Below, piece after piece: positions 14,001 through 23,842 of a DNA stretch of 64,000 nucleotides. Under the pieces are notes generated by a model. That model was not told where the DNA came from, did not search any database, and was given only the letters and a program-made list of their open reading frames with translations. Position 1 is the first letter of the stretch; the number at the start of each line of letters is the position of its first letter. This DNA is from Caenorhabditis remanei (taxonomy: Eukaryota; Nematoda; Chromadorea; Rhabditida; Rhabditidae), in contig NC_071330.1 of NCBI RefSeq assembly GCF_010183535.1, positions 186,001-250,000 of the forward strand, in the 5' to 3' direction. The translations under genes were made by a program, and so were the position numbers.

Positions 14001-17000
14001 GGAAGCTTTTTACCTTCTTCGAGTTGACAAAAAAGTTCGACAAGCACTCGACATAGTTTATGCGGGCATACTAGGTAATAAGAAAGCGCCCAATCCTATT
14101 CAACATTTATTTCTTTCAGGTCGAATGCGTGTTGGAGAACTCCGTCATATCATGTACAGGAAATTCAGAGGTCATGGAAAATGTGTGCTTCCACGAGTCA
14201 CTGAAGTAGACCAATTCAACGATCTGGTAATTGGACTTATGGGCACTGATGTAATATCATTACTAGCAACTGAAAATGTTACGACCTCGTCTGTATCAAC
14301 GAAGGCTTGTCCGTGGCAGAGAAAAGGTGAGTTTGTGACTACAAATTCCATAGATTTATAAGTTTACCAATTTTCAGAGTATTCCATTCTTCACTCAAAT
14401 CTCCCAATCATTGGCTCAATCTATGAAAACCTTGGCATGCAATCGACGGCCGGAGGACTACGTGCAGAGTTAAAGTTTGCGTTGAACTGTCGTGTTATTC
14501 TAAGGCGAACAATTGACCGAGTAAAGGGTCTTGTTAATGGACTCACCGGAGTTCTGGAAGACATCAATGTGGCCAGTGGACAAGTTCAAAAACTCGGAGT
14601 TAGGTAAGTATCAACTTACCCCTTATGATGGTGATAGGCAACTTTCAGATTTGACCGACTACCCGATGAACTTATTTGGGTCACCCGAGTGACAGTCATG
14701 TACACGGACAATCGGCTGAGAATGAGAAGTAGAACTCAATTTCCTTTGGAACCAGCTGCCGCGGTTACTATCCATATGGCACAGGGTCTCACCTTGGACA
14801 ATGTTATTATGAAAACAAGGTACCCTCTCGAAATTACATTATTTACACATAATTTGATTTTTGCAGCTCCATCTTTGCAAACTCTCAATGGTATGTTGGC
14901 GCCTCTAGAGTGAAAACCATGGCAGGACTACACCTAATTGATTTCAATGTCACAAAAGTCCAAGTCGATCAAGGAGCACTGACAGAATATGAGAGACTTT
15001 GTTCTTCTACGCTTGAGTGAATTAAATAATTATTTTCCTACTTGAATTTTTATAATGTTATTTACTTGTGTTCATGTTTTTTGGGTTATGGATTGAATAA
15101 AATGAACGTTTTTTTAAAAACACCTTTGATGCACTACGCGCAATTAGAACCGAACGGGAATTTTTCAAAATGTGATTTAAACGGGGCGTATCAAATGAAG
15201 AGATTTGGGATCATAAAACTTAGAACCGTACCGGAACGGTAAGAGAGACCACCCTTTGATTCCAAATCGGCGTTACTTACACAACTAGATGACATCTTCG
15301 CTTGACGGCTGCACTTGGTAGAATTTTTCAAAAATATTGGCTATTCCCAACGAAAATGTTCTTTTACACAGGTAATTGGGCGCCGATTGTTGTAAATGTA
15401 CGTAACTTTTTACTGAGTATCGATTGGTATATGTCGCTATACTGGATGCGAATGAAATTCAGGTCTTTACCAATGCAGTCTGGACTTGGTAAAATTGTTC
15501 AAAAAAAATTGCCTATTCCAAATGAAATGTAACAGTTAAAAAATCTAACAACTCGTAAGCTTGCCATTGCCATATCCAGCCGATTTGGAACCAAAGGGTG
15601 GTGTCTCTTATATTTAATACATTGTTATTGTTCGAAAAAATATAGATACAGTGAAACTTCAAACGTAAGAACTTCTCCTACACTGAACAAAAATTCAATT
15701 TCTTGTGATTAATCGACTCGAAAATCACTAACGTATGTAAGTTAGCAAATTGTTTTTGGAAAAACTTTTCCCAGAAACTTTATTTTTCCAAAAAAAAAAC
15801 TGCAATTCAATTTTTTGCGTTTTTTGACATTATGTCCCGGCACATTAACGAATAGTCATCCGGTCCGTAGTTGGTCAGAGACATAGATCTCGCAGAGATC
15901 TACATTTCGGTATATTTTTCAGCTTATGATATTCTTTCCGTAGCAAGTTACGCACCAGCCCAGTTCGCAAGTATGGATAGAAGATCAAAATACTGAGTTT
16001 ATATCGCAACACTCTAACTACTTACCTCATCAACACACCCAAATAAAACAATGATGTGGCAACTGTCCCTGCGACCACAAAAACTCCAGTAATATAAAAG
16101 TAATGTGGATTGCCGATTCCTTCACAACTCTCAACAGGCCTCAGTTCTCCTCGATTCACTTGCCAACATGTCTCCACTTGCCAGTTTGCAGACTTTGCGA
16201 ATGCACGGAATGGGCGGTACAAGAAGGCGAGGATAACCTGAAAAAAGAAACGATTTCAATATTTTTTCACAATTTGAACATACCTCCGGATATAAATTGA
16301 ACCTATTCAGCGTGTTGATCTCATGACCGTGCTCCGTTACTGTATCCCGAGTGATCAGTCCGACTCCTTCTAGGAACGACGGAGCAGTGATGATGGTTTT
16401 GTAGTAGGAGTAGTAGAGACCCTGTAATTATTTGGAAATAAGGTGTTGTGACGTTGTTATTTAGTCACAAAGATTCTTATTATTTTTGATCTACCCGCTT
16501 TCCCTCGTATTCCCCCGTTTGCCCGCGAAGAGGAAATGTCATTCTTTTCCTCTCGTTCTAAAGTTAGTTCTACGTTTTATACTTGTTACCGGAACGTGAC
16601 CGTTTCGGATATATTGTTCCCCTTGTCCCCCTCTTATTGTAGTAGTAAAGAATCACTAATAAAGCAGTGATTATCCCAACATTGTATCTCTATTAGCACG
16701 AGACACAACAGTGGCGATCAGATTTCGAGCTCTATTTGAGTGAGAAAACCACCAGAAAATAAGAGAGTACCACTTCGGCTGGCTCTTTTATTGAGAAATA
16801 TCGGATAATAAAGTAAGAGAGTACCACTTCGGCTGGCTCTTTTACTAAGAAATATCGTATAACAAAGTAAGAGAGTACCACTTCGGCTGGCTCTTTTATT
16901 AAGAGATATTGTAAATCAAGGTAAAAGAATACCACTTCGGCTGGTTCTTTTACAGAGAAATATCGATTTTTGCTAGTCAAAAACGAAAAGTATTCGTTTC

Positions 17001-20000
17001 CGGTTGGATTTCATCCGACGGATATCGATTTTCTCTAGTGATTGAGGCTATCGAAGCTAAAGATACTGGTTTTTATCCAGTTTATCTAAAGTTTGATTGA
17101 AAAATGTCAGACGCAGAGATGAACCGAAAGTTCATCGAAATGATGGAACTCATGCAAAAGCAAATGGCCGAACAAGCCAAAAAGCATGAAGAAACCATTG
17201 CTGTCTTGACAAAAGCCGTGGCGGAAAAGAGTCAAATTGATGGTTCCTTGGGAACATCAAGCGGACTGACCGTGTCACAATCACAGTTGATGAACGACAT
17301 TGGTGGTAGAATTTCGGTGTTCCAATTCGATTTGGAAACCGAGAAAACATTCTCAAAGTGGTACGCGCGTTACAGTACGGCGTTTACTGAGGAAGGGAAG
17401 GGTCTCGATGACAAAAACAGAGTTGCTCTGTTAGTGAGTAAATTGTCAGAGGAGGTATATGAACAGTATTCTAGAAGAATCTGTCCCAAATTGCACCACG
17501 AGGTGAATTTCAAAGATACCGTCGACATTTTAAAGGAAATGTTCGATATAAAGAAGAGTTTGTTCTCGCATAGATTCGCGTGCATCAATATTGCTCGTGA
17601 TGGTGATTCTCCAGTTGAATACACAAACAAGGTGAATTCGTTGTGTGAATTGGCAATGTTGAAAGACATTGACCCTGACGGCTGGAAAGTTTTCTTTTGG
17701 CTAAGAGGGTTAGATCCAACACAGGATACCAAGGCTCGTGCATATTTTCTGAAATATGTCGAGAAAAAGACGGAACTGGGAGAAAAAGTGAACATCAATG
17801 AGTTGTGTACGGAATGGCAGAAACTTTTGAGTCAAACTAGTGCGGTATCTGAGATGGAGAAAAGTGATACGGCAGTGAGAGCAGTGTATGCTAAAAAGCC
17901 GAGTAATCAGGATCAGAGTAGAGAAAAGAACACATCAGAAGATGGTAATTCTGAAGGTGGAAAGTGTTGGAACTGTGGGAAACGTGGCCATAGAAAGCCA
18001 GATTGTCCCAAACCACTCACAACATGTTTCGATTGTCAGAAGAAGGGACATATGTCCAGTTTTTGCAGATCGAGAAAAGATTCGTCATCTAGAAAGACAC
18101 AGCACGTTGCCATAGTTGGTGGAGCTTCTTCGGAAGATGCTGAGGTCAATTCTGTCCGTCAGTATGTGTCAGTAGAGGTGAATAGTGAGTCGGTGGAGTT
18201 TCAGTTGGATACTGGATCGGATATCACACTCATCGGAAGGGAAGATTGGAGTAGAATAGGAAAGCCTGACTTGGAGAGATGTAGATCTAAAGTGAAGTCA
18301 GCTAGTGGAAATGAGTTGAAGATACTAGGCAGGGCGCTAGTGGAGTTCAGACTCAAAGAATCGGTAGGTACTGGTTATGTGTATGTCCGAGAACACGGAA
18401 ATCTGTTGGGGTTAGACTGGATCGGAAGATCCAAAGAGATGTCTTATCACATGGGAATGATGGTCAATGAGCTGACACATTCAAACACAGATGCAATCCA
18501 TGGGGGATTGAACGGAAAGTTTCCGGAGGTGTTCAAGAAGGGACTAAAACGGTGTGTTAAAAAGAAGGCAGTTCTCAAGGTAAAGGAGAATGCAACACCG
18601 GTCTCCAGATCGAAGCGTTCAAGTGTACAGGGAGCTTCAAGGGTCGTGGAGAAAGTAGTGTCGTCGTGCACTATTAGTCAAGGTGGGAAGATCCCTAGGA
18701 AGATCCCAGTACAGCCATGGAAAGCACCGGAGCGTGTTTGGCAAAGAGTTCATATCGACTATGCAGGTCCAGAGAACGGACAATACTATCTTGTCGCAGT
18801 TGATGCTAAATCAAAATGGGCAGAGGTTATGATAGTAAAGTCGATATCAGCAATTTCGACCGTCAGAACATTGAGAGACATGTTCAGTCAACACGGTTAC
18901 CCTGAAACTTTGGTTTCTGATAATGGTACACAGTTCGTGTCAAAGGAGTTTGCTACGATGTGCCAGGAGGCAGGAATTGAGCATGTTCGCTCACCAGTAT
19001 TTCATCCTCAATCGAACGGTCAAGCAGAAAGATTTGTTGACACATTGAAGAGAGGATTGAAAAAGTTAAAAGGGGAGGGAAGTGTGAACAATGAGATTTT
19101 ATCTCAGTTTCTGTTGCACTATCGCTCAACACCGTCAAATGCTCTTGGAGGTTTGACACCAGCAGAAGTTCATCTCGGAAGGCGTCTGAGAACGAGGTTA
19201 TCTTTAATGATACCACAGTTGAATAAGACTGTATATTCAGAGCAAGTTGCAATGAAAGAACAGTTTGATAAGCATCACGGAGTGAAAGCCAGAAGTTACC
19301 GTAAAGGTGATTCTGTGTTTGTGAAGGTATTCGAGAAGAATACATGGTCGTGGAAACCTGGAAAGGTTAACCAGCGACAAGGTCGAGTCGTCTACGTCAT
19401 CGGTCTGAATGACGGACGAGAGCGTGTTGTACATGCCAATCAAATGAAGATGAGATTGGAGGAGTCAACACAGGAGAAAAGCAAGGAGCATGAGTGGGCT
19501 ACCACTATGTTCGATGTGTTCGAGTTGCCGACAGTTTGGTCAGCAAGGAAGTCAACCGATGAAGCAAGGAGGGATAATGCGACGTCTACACCAGTCATGG
19601 ATTCACCACAACGAGTGCATCAAGGTCAAGGGACATCAGCATCTCCAGCGCTGCAAGTTCAGTCGAGGGCATCTACTCAACAATCGTCAAGTCAGTCAAC
19701 AACAACTACAGCAGTTCAAGGACAACGACTTGCTCCGTCTCCAGTTCAACCAAGAAGGACAACCCGTGTCAGGAAGAACGTCGTCAAGTACGATCCATCA
19801 GCTCACATCTAAATTCTCATTTGTGATTATTCCTATTGTTCTACTTATCCTGCTACCATCATTGTTGTTACCTGATTAACCAGTATGTTTTATCTTTACG
19901 TAGGGAGGTGTTGTGACGTTGTTATTTAGTCACAAAGATTCTTATTATTTTTGATCTACCCGCTTTCCCTCGTATTCCCCCGTTTGCCCGCGAAGAGGAA

Positions 20001-20320
20001 ATGTCATTCTTTTCCTCTCGTTCTAAAGTTAGTTCTACGTTTTATACTTGTTACCGGAACGTGACCGTTTCGGATATATTGTTCCCCTTGTCCCCCTCTT
20101 ATTGTAGTAGTAAAGAATCACTAATAAAGCAGTGATTATCCCAACATTGTATCTCTATTAGCACGAGACACAACATAAGGTTTGAGACTATTTTCAGAGA
20201 CTATTACCATTTCCGTTCTGTACGCCATTTCCCTCTCAAAATCAGCCAAATGTGAGAAGTGTTTGTCGTTCTCGAATAGTTTGTAGACATGTTGGTAGTT
20301 GATGTATCCGACGAGGAGTC
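8056..20320 (-). CDS. dpy-19: DPY-19 protein C-mannosyltransferase (first exon not found)
   Basis: Exons on the minus strand, 5' to 3': 20320-20208, 16421-16284, 16237-16026, 11193-11044, 10997-10733, 10677-10540, 10204-9965, 9481-9283, 9231-9133, 9085-8986, 8934-8806, 8227-8056. All phases agree, giving about 651 residues. DPY-19 enzymes are multi-pass ER proteins that add mannose to tryptophans of thrombospondin repeats; in worms this supports Q neuroblast migration. Family landmarks seen: [17 protein letters not shown] in the first luminal region, the signature [19 protein letters not shown], many hydrophobic helices, and a soluble C-terminal part ending YIVLKV. The recalled C. elegans length is about 680, so roughly 30 N-terminal residues are missing. 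The 20320 acceptor needs one preceding G to complete the Gly of GLLVGY. I could not locate that exon upstream. Introns 1 and 3 carry the large insertions. Confidence 0.93.
11240..11395. repeat. Left arm of family M5 palindromic repeat
   Basis: This segment of dpy-19 intron 3 (GAGCTGAAAAATATTCCAAA, then GTTCTATGTCTGTGACCTAC) matches the left arm of the copy at 21225-21380. The matching right arm is 4.4 kb away at about 15835-15975, with the helicase element between them. Confidence 0.65.
11768..11842 (-). repeat. tRNA-like sequence (box A and box B)
   Basis: Read on the minus strand, it has a box A-like TAGCCTACTGGTTAAGAGTG and a box B-like GGGTTCGAGTCCC, with tRNA spacing. The acceptor strands do not pair, so it is a tRNA-derived repeat or relic rather than a working tRNA gene. 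A second box B-like motif lies about 70 bp to the left (near 11696-11712). Confidence 0.45.
12072..12778 (+). pseudogene. USP-like (peptidase C19-type) domain of a mobile element
   Basis: Exon 12072-12218 and exon 12266-12778 splice in frame to about 219 residues. The segment from [13 protein letters not shown] through [19 protein letters not shown] to CGLDECKGF resembles the zinc-binding fingers region of ubiquitin-specific proteases. It is followed by a segment ending GYVVADWRS and RWYL that resembles the conserved C-terminal His/Trp region. The catalytic Cys box and the usual GHY motif are absent, so activity is unlikely. It sits upstream of the PIF1-like helicase in the same orientation and probably belongs to the same element. 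The family call is from pattern only. Confidence 0.45.
12797..13104 (+). pseudogene. Truncated tandem copy of the USP-like domain
   Basis: [16 protein letters not shown] (exon to about 12846) and the following exon (12894-13104, with [16 protein letters not shown] and [16 protein letters not shown]) repeat the first copy at clearly reduced identity. The frame is lost after PSPRN and ends in RHF-stop. This is an internal duplication within the element. Confidence 0.6.
13110..15019 (+). pseudogene. Decayed PIF1-like helicase (Helitron-type)
   Basis: Fragments of an SF1B PIF1 helicase lie in order: a Walker A motif [11 protein letters not shown] (about 13515), Walker [10 protein letters not shown] (about 13780), a GDILQLPPV box (about 13895), [11 protein letters not shown], and the C-terminal boxes [17 protein letters not shown] (14758) and WYVGASRV (about 14890), ending near 15019. 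Small introns with GT/AG ends separate the pieces. At least two frameshifts break it: one near 13625 between the AAL and GLAAIAIRG segments, and one at the T/G homopolymer near 13890. No Rep nuclease domain was seen, so assignment to a Helitron is inference. It lies inside dpy-19 intron 3 on the opposite strand. Confidence 0.75.
15835..15975. repeat. Right arm of family M5 palindromic repeat
   Basis: The sequence around GAGATCTACATTTCGGTATA and TTTTTCAGCTTATGATATTC matches the right arm of the copy at 21480-21615. It is the partner of the arm at 11240-11395. Confidence 0.65.
16444..16710 (+). repeat. 5' long terminal repeat
   Basis: 267 bp, starting TGTTGTGACG and ending GAGACACAACA. It contains an AATAAAG poly(A)-like signal (about 16660) near its 3' end. 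It reads the same as the 3' LTR. Confidence 0.92.
16755..16965 (+). repeat. Four 54-bp tandem repeats in the retrotransposon leader
   Basis: The word CACTTCGGCTGG recurs at 16771, 16825, 16879 and 16933, exactly 54 bp apart, inside longer similar units (AGAGAGTACCACTTCGGCTG, then TCTTTTA and GAAATATCG). They lie in the untranslated leader between the primer site and the start codon at 17104. The phase is open on the minus strand, but no gene is implied. Confidence 0.9.
17104..19812 (+). CDS. Gag-protease-integrase polyprotein, RT/RNase H missing
   Basis: One 902-residue open frame. Order: a coiled-coil N-terminus and gag domain; two CCHC zinc knuckles (about residues 288-321: [14 protein letters not shown] and [14 protein letters not shown]); an aspartic protease with [11 protein letters not shown] (catalytic Asp about residue 369); then the short lead-in that normally precedes RT ([21 protein letters not shown]). 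The frame then passes within about 40 residues into the integrase core: Asp about 552 (HIDYAG), Asp about 606 (SDNGTQF) and Glu about 642 (NGQAERF), a DD35E triad. The C-terminal tail is Gln/Ser/Thr-rich. Reverse transcriptase, RNase H and most of the integrase zinc finger are gone without breaking the frame. Full gypsy polyproteins are usually several hundred residues longer. Confidence 0.9.
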   Translation: MSDAEMNRKFIEMMELMQKQMAEQAKKHEETIAVLTKAVAEKSQIDGSLGTSSGLTVSQSQLMNDIGGRISVFQFDLETEKTFSKWYARYSTAFTEEGKGLDDKNRVALLVSKLSEEVYEQYSRRICPKLHHEVNFKDTVDILKEMFDIKKSLFSHRFACINIARDGDSPVEYTNKVNSLCELAMLKDIDPDGWKVFFWLRGLDPTQDTKARAYFLKYVEKKTELGEKVNINELCTEWQKLLSQTSAVSEMEKSDTAVRAVYAKKPSNQDQSREKNTSEDGNSEGGKCWNCGKRGHRKPDCPKPLTTCFDCQKKGHMSSFCRSRKDSSSRKTQHVAIVGGASSEDAEVNSVRQYVSVEVNSESVEFQLDTGSDITLIGREDWSRIGKPDLERCRSKVKSASGNELKILGRALVEFRLKESVGTGYVYVREHGNLLGLDWIGRSKEMSYHMGMMVNELTHSNTDAIHGGLNGKFPEVFKKGLKRCVKKKAVLKVKENATPVSRSKRSSVQGASRVVEKVVSSCTISQGGKIPRKIPVQPWKAPERVWQRVHIDYAGPENGQYYLVAVDAKSKWAEVMIVKSISAISTVRTLRDMFSQHGYPETLVSDNGTQFVSKEFATMCQEAGIEHVRSPVFHPQSNGQAERFVDTLKRGLKKLKGEGSVNNEILSQFLLHYRSTPSNALGGLTPAEVHLGRRLRTRLSLMIPQLNKTVYSEQVAMKEQFDKHHGVKARSYRKGDSVFVKVFEKNTWSWKPGKVNQRQGRVVYVIGLNDGRERVVHANQMKMRLEESTQEKSKEHEWATTMFDVFELPTVWSARKSTDEARRDNATSTPVMDSPQRVHQGQGTSASPALQVQSRASTQQSSSQSTTTTAVQGQRLAPSPVQPRRTTRVRKNVVKYDPSAHI
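19909..20175 (+). repeat. 3' long terminal repeat
   Basis: 267 bp, matching the 5' LTR throughout by eye, followed by the TAAGG duplication. Confidence 0.92.
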
Positions 20321-20415
20321 CTGCAACAAAAAAGGGATTTTTTTACTGGCGTGCCTGTTGTGCGTTAAGAAGGGTACTACAGACGCGTCTTCTGTAGAAT
20401 ATTCAATAATTATTT

Positions 20416-20512
20416 CTATTAGCTCGGCACAGTCTCTGAGTCTCTCGATTTTGCCCACAATTTTCTTCGGTTTCGGTAGAGTGCGGCTGTAAGACGCGTG
20501 CCGTCCTAATAA
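20416..20512. repeat. Short palindromic repeat, family M3
   Basis: The ends TATTAGCTCGGCACAGT and GCGTGCCGTCCTAATA form inverted repeats. The inner part (TTTCGGTAGAGTGCGGC) matches the copies at 48433 and 49133. It lies just upstream of the first visible dpy-19 exon, probably within its first intron. Confidence 0.7.
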
Positions 20513-21224
20513 CTAGTAAGTTACCTTTTATTGGCTCGTGTATACCTAACTGTATCACTGGCGCTCCTTTGGCGCGTAATGAAAATTGCTCTCAGTTAAC
20601 AATTTGTATTGCTGCGTTTTGCAGTATAATCTTTTGAACAAATGTAACTGACGACTACCATTGGCCTCGTGTGTCCGGATGTCCAGATGTCCACCTGTCA
20701 GACTTAATATCACGATGTCCACCCGCACTCAACCTATTTTCTGTTCCTTTTCCTCTTCCACCTCTTTCCTCTCGTTTCAAAACACATCCAGTTTTCAATG
20801 AGAGGTCTCTCTCCCCTCCCCTCTTCTCCCTCTCTGTAATTATCGACTTTGGGGACGAAATGTCAAAAACCGCCTCCCCCCGTCAGAAATATCATATGAA
20901 TCGTAGGAGACCCAGGGGGTAGAGACATATTATATGTACAAACCGTGTCGTAGTCGTGACGAGAAAAAATTGGTGGCGGGGCAACGAAGAGGAGGAGAAG
21001 AAGACACAACAACACAAATACAGGAAGTTTTGTTGCATCTTCTCCCTCGTTTCCAGTCATTATTTTTTGTTGGTTCTCGAGAATAAGAATAGAAAATTGA
21101 GGTACGAGGAGGAGGTCATGTACAAATTGGGGGGCACCTTCTGTTTGTTAGTTAGTATGGAATACTTTCTATTGTTTGGTTTCTGATTGGCGCTTCTTTC
21201 TGGAAAACTAAAACCATACCGGGC

Positions 21225-21615
21225 GTCACTTACTTCAAACTGAGTTCTATAAGTTGAAAAATATACCAAAATGTGAATCTCGACAAGATCTATGTCTGTG
21301 ACATATTAAGGACCAGATGGCTATTTGTTAATGTGCTGTGGGCCCTTAAGAATGTCAAAAAATACAAAAAAGGGGAAAATGCTGTTAGACCAACGCTAAA
21401 CTGAGATATGCAAAAAAATAGTTTCTCGACGCTCGCGAATATTGGAAAAATGTAATAAAATACACTTTTACATGACCTGAATAACCCCATAACAAATAGC
21501 CATCCGACCCATTGTAGGCCATAGGCATAGAACTCGTTGAGATCTACAGTTTGGTATATTTTTCAGCTCATAATATTCATTTCGAAGCGAGTTACGAGCC
21601 GGCCTAACAAACATG
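21225..21615. repeat. Palindromic repeat, family M5 (fullest copy)
   Basis: The left arm (about 21235-21380, GTTGAAAAATATACCAAAAT) and the right arm (about 21480-21615, GTTTGGTATATTTTTCAGCT) are inverted and surround a roughly 100-bp spacer. No coding frame. This copy was used to define the arms of the others. Confidence 0.7.
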
Positions 21616-23826
21616 ACTAAAACAGGGTCTAGTTATATCCCAACTCAGTTTAAATCGAGGCGCTTCTACCGTATACAATTACTATACCGTACTCCTGCTT
21701 ATCCTCACTACCAGTTCAGTTTAAAATTTGCAAGTTCATCTGACTAAATGAGAACAGAACGATTAGTGAGTCATTATTCTATTCTCCCTTCTTTTTTTAT
21801 CCCACAGAACCAGTTCAGAGTTTTTTTTGCATTATTTTTTGTATAATACGACAAAACCTTAACCGGAAACCACACAGCAACCCGAAATAACTTAAACTTT
21901 TTGAAAAAAAGTGTTCGGTTGACAAGTCTTATTTCGCTGTCATTTTTCGATAGATACTCGCTGTGCTCCGACCAGTTTTCGAGCACTTTTTTCTCACTTT
22001 TCGTTTGTTTGAATACGGGGTGGGCTCATGAGGTGGGAGGGGGTGAGAGCAATAGAACCTTGAACCTATTATACTAGATTGGTTTTCTCTGGAGGAAAAG
22101 GCGTCAAAGATACGCCAATCTGCCTAACTTTTTTCGTCTTGTAGTAACCTTAACCCAACTAAACTTGCTGATAGCTAGAAAATCTCACAAAGACGTCTAG
22201 CGTGCCTTTGACGCGTATCTCTATTTTCATGATGTTTAAATTTTCATCACGAGACCATATAGAAAATCTCTATAATTATATTTATTTCTAAGCCAACACG
22301 CACTTCACTTCTCACACATGAATTGAATAGAGATAATTGTGATTAGAGAGAATTAGAGAAAAGAGATAATGACCGATAATGATGATGATGATGATTGTGA
22401 TCGGATGGATATATGTAATGAAGATGACGATGTGAGAAGAAATACGAATAGGAAGGAGGAAATGATACAAGCGTTCAGTGTGTGTCTAGAGTGTCTCAAC
22501 ATCGATTTCGAATATCGATGTTGCAAATTTATACAGTTCTGTTAAGCGTATTTTCAAATACTTAAGTTTCTAGATCAACCACGTTATCAGGACGGAATTT
22601 TACGACCTGTTTACTACTAAGACATAAAATTCTGCAATTTTTTGTGGTGATGTGTTCAAAAACAGTCTGAAAGTGATTGTTATTTTTCTCACGTCGTCGT
22701 GTTTTCCGGTCATTGACTCACTAATCGAAAATTGATCACGAATTTTATGGGTTTTTGTATCATATTTTTGTATTTTAGTATTTTTAAAGGGCGGCACTTT
22801 TTGAAATTTTAAAAGTCTAAGTGATCAGTTATCAAACTAATGAATGTCTATTAGCACGGCACGCTTAACATGAGTTTTCCTCTTTTTCATCACACAATTG
22901 TCAAATTTCGAATATTCCATCTGGAAATACTGATTTTTCACATAGAATTCGATCTGATTAATTCGGTCAAAAAAATATTTTTTAGCATTTTTCTTAAAGA
23001 TTTTTTCAGATGTTTCACAAAAAGCTGACCAAAATGTCGGTTTTTAGATCCTCGGTCGTTTTTAGGCGTTTTAGACTAAAAAATTTCTAAAACATCAGAT
23101 CGAAATTATCAGAAATGAGCGAATTTTGGTAAGATACCGTTTTCAGACGCTTTGATATTAGGGCATTTCGGTGGAGCGCAATTACAAGAACTGGGCCGAG
23201 CTAACCACAAAATTCGTGCCTGCAAGCAGCGACCTAGGCGCCCCAGCCTCAACTTTCCAACAAATACTAAGAACTTTATGCTCTCCACTTTTCCCACCTG
23301 TCCCACTAATAATTCTTGGCCTTTGCTCAAAAACCACCTGAAATCACATGCTCCCTCTCTTTTCTCATAGAACATAGGCATTTTCCTTGCCAGATGCACT
23401 TTTTTCAATTCAATTCAATAGAAAACGAGCACGCGCCTTCAATTTTTTCTTTAATAATGAATTTTTTGCCTGCATCTAACAAAAAATCATAAGATTGAAG
23501 CATTTCCTCGTGATCTGTATCCTTCCCCGCCGCCCCACTAAATTCTAGTTCTTTTTAATTTCAATCCACAATTTTTTCGAAATCTCAAACATCGGTTTGC
23601 CCCATTGTTCTTGTTGCCATCATCCATGTTTCTCTAGATTTCTAATTTTTTCTCTTTTTCTCTCTCTCTGCATGTTTTCCACCTCCAGTTCCTTAAAGTT
23701 GCGCTTTTATTCCCTTGGCAACAGGCTTTCTTGGCCTTTTTTGGGATAAGAGTTTCGAAACATTTGTTCTATTATTTTCCTTATTTCCTTTCAAAATTTC
23801 TCAGTTCTCAGAATATTTTATTCTCA

Positions 23827-23842
23827 GCTCCCGTCCATACAA
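23827..23842 (+). promoter_or_regulatory. Possible trans-splice acceptor and short 5' UTR
   Basis: ATATTTTATTCTCAG ends 16 bases before the ATG at 23843 with no obvious upstream donor. That suits spliced-leader addition, but sequence alone cannot prove it. Confidence 0.4.

Larger units (their letters stand above)
16444..20175 (+). mobile_element. Ty3/gypsy-type LTR retrotransposon lacking RT
   Basis: A complete 3,732-bp element has two 267-bp LTRs (16444-16710 and 19909-20175) that I read as identical. They begin TGTTGTGACG and end GACACAACA. TAAGG flanks both sides (16439-16443 and 20176-20180), a 5-bp target duplication. A primer-binding-like TGGCGATCAG lies one base after the 5' LTR. The insertion is in intron 1 of dpy-19, in the opposite orientation. 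Identical LTRs point to a recent insertion. The encoded polyprotein lacks reverse transcriptase and RNase H, so the element must depend on another copy. Confidence 0.92.
20513..23842. other. Intergenic or dpy-19 upstream region
   Basis: This probably contains dpy-19 exon 1 and promoter, but I could not place them. It holds the M5 repeat at 21225-21615, a related pair of arms around GGCGTCAAAGATACGCC (about 22101) and GCCTTTGACGCGTATC (about 22204), a GAT repeat near 22379, and M3-like half copies at about 22843 and 23150-23205. No other gene was recognised. Confidence 0.5.

Noticed and set aside
16732..16980. 82-residue minus-strand frame with four repeats of an 18-residue unit
   Set aside because: It is a translation of the 54-bp leader repeats of the retrotransposon, on its antisense strand. 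The period being a multiple of three explains the openness.
19490..19879. 129-residue plus-strand frame at the end of the retrotransposon
   Set aside because: Shadow of the Gln/Ser-rich tail of the polyprotein in another frame.
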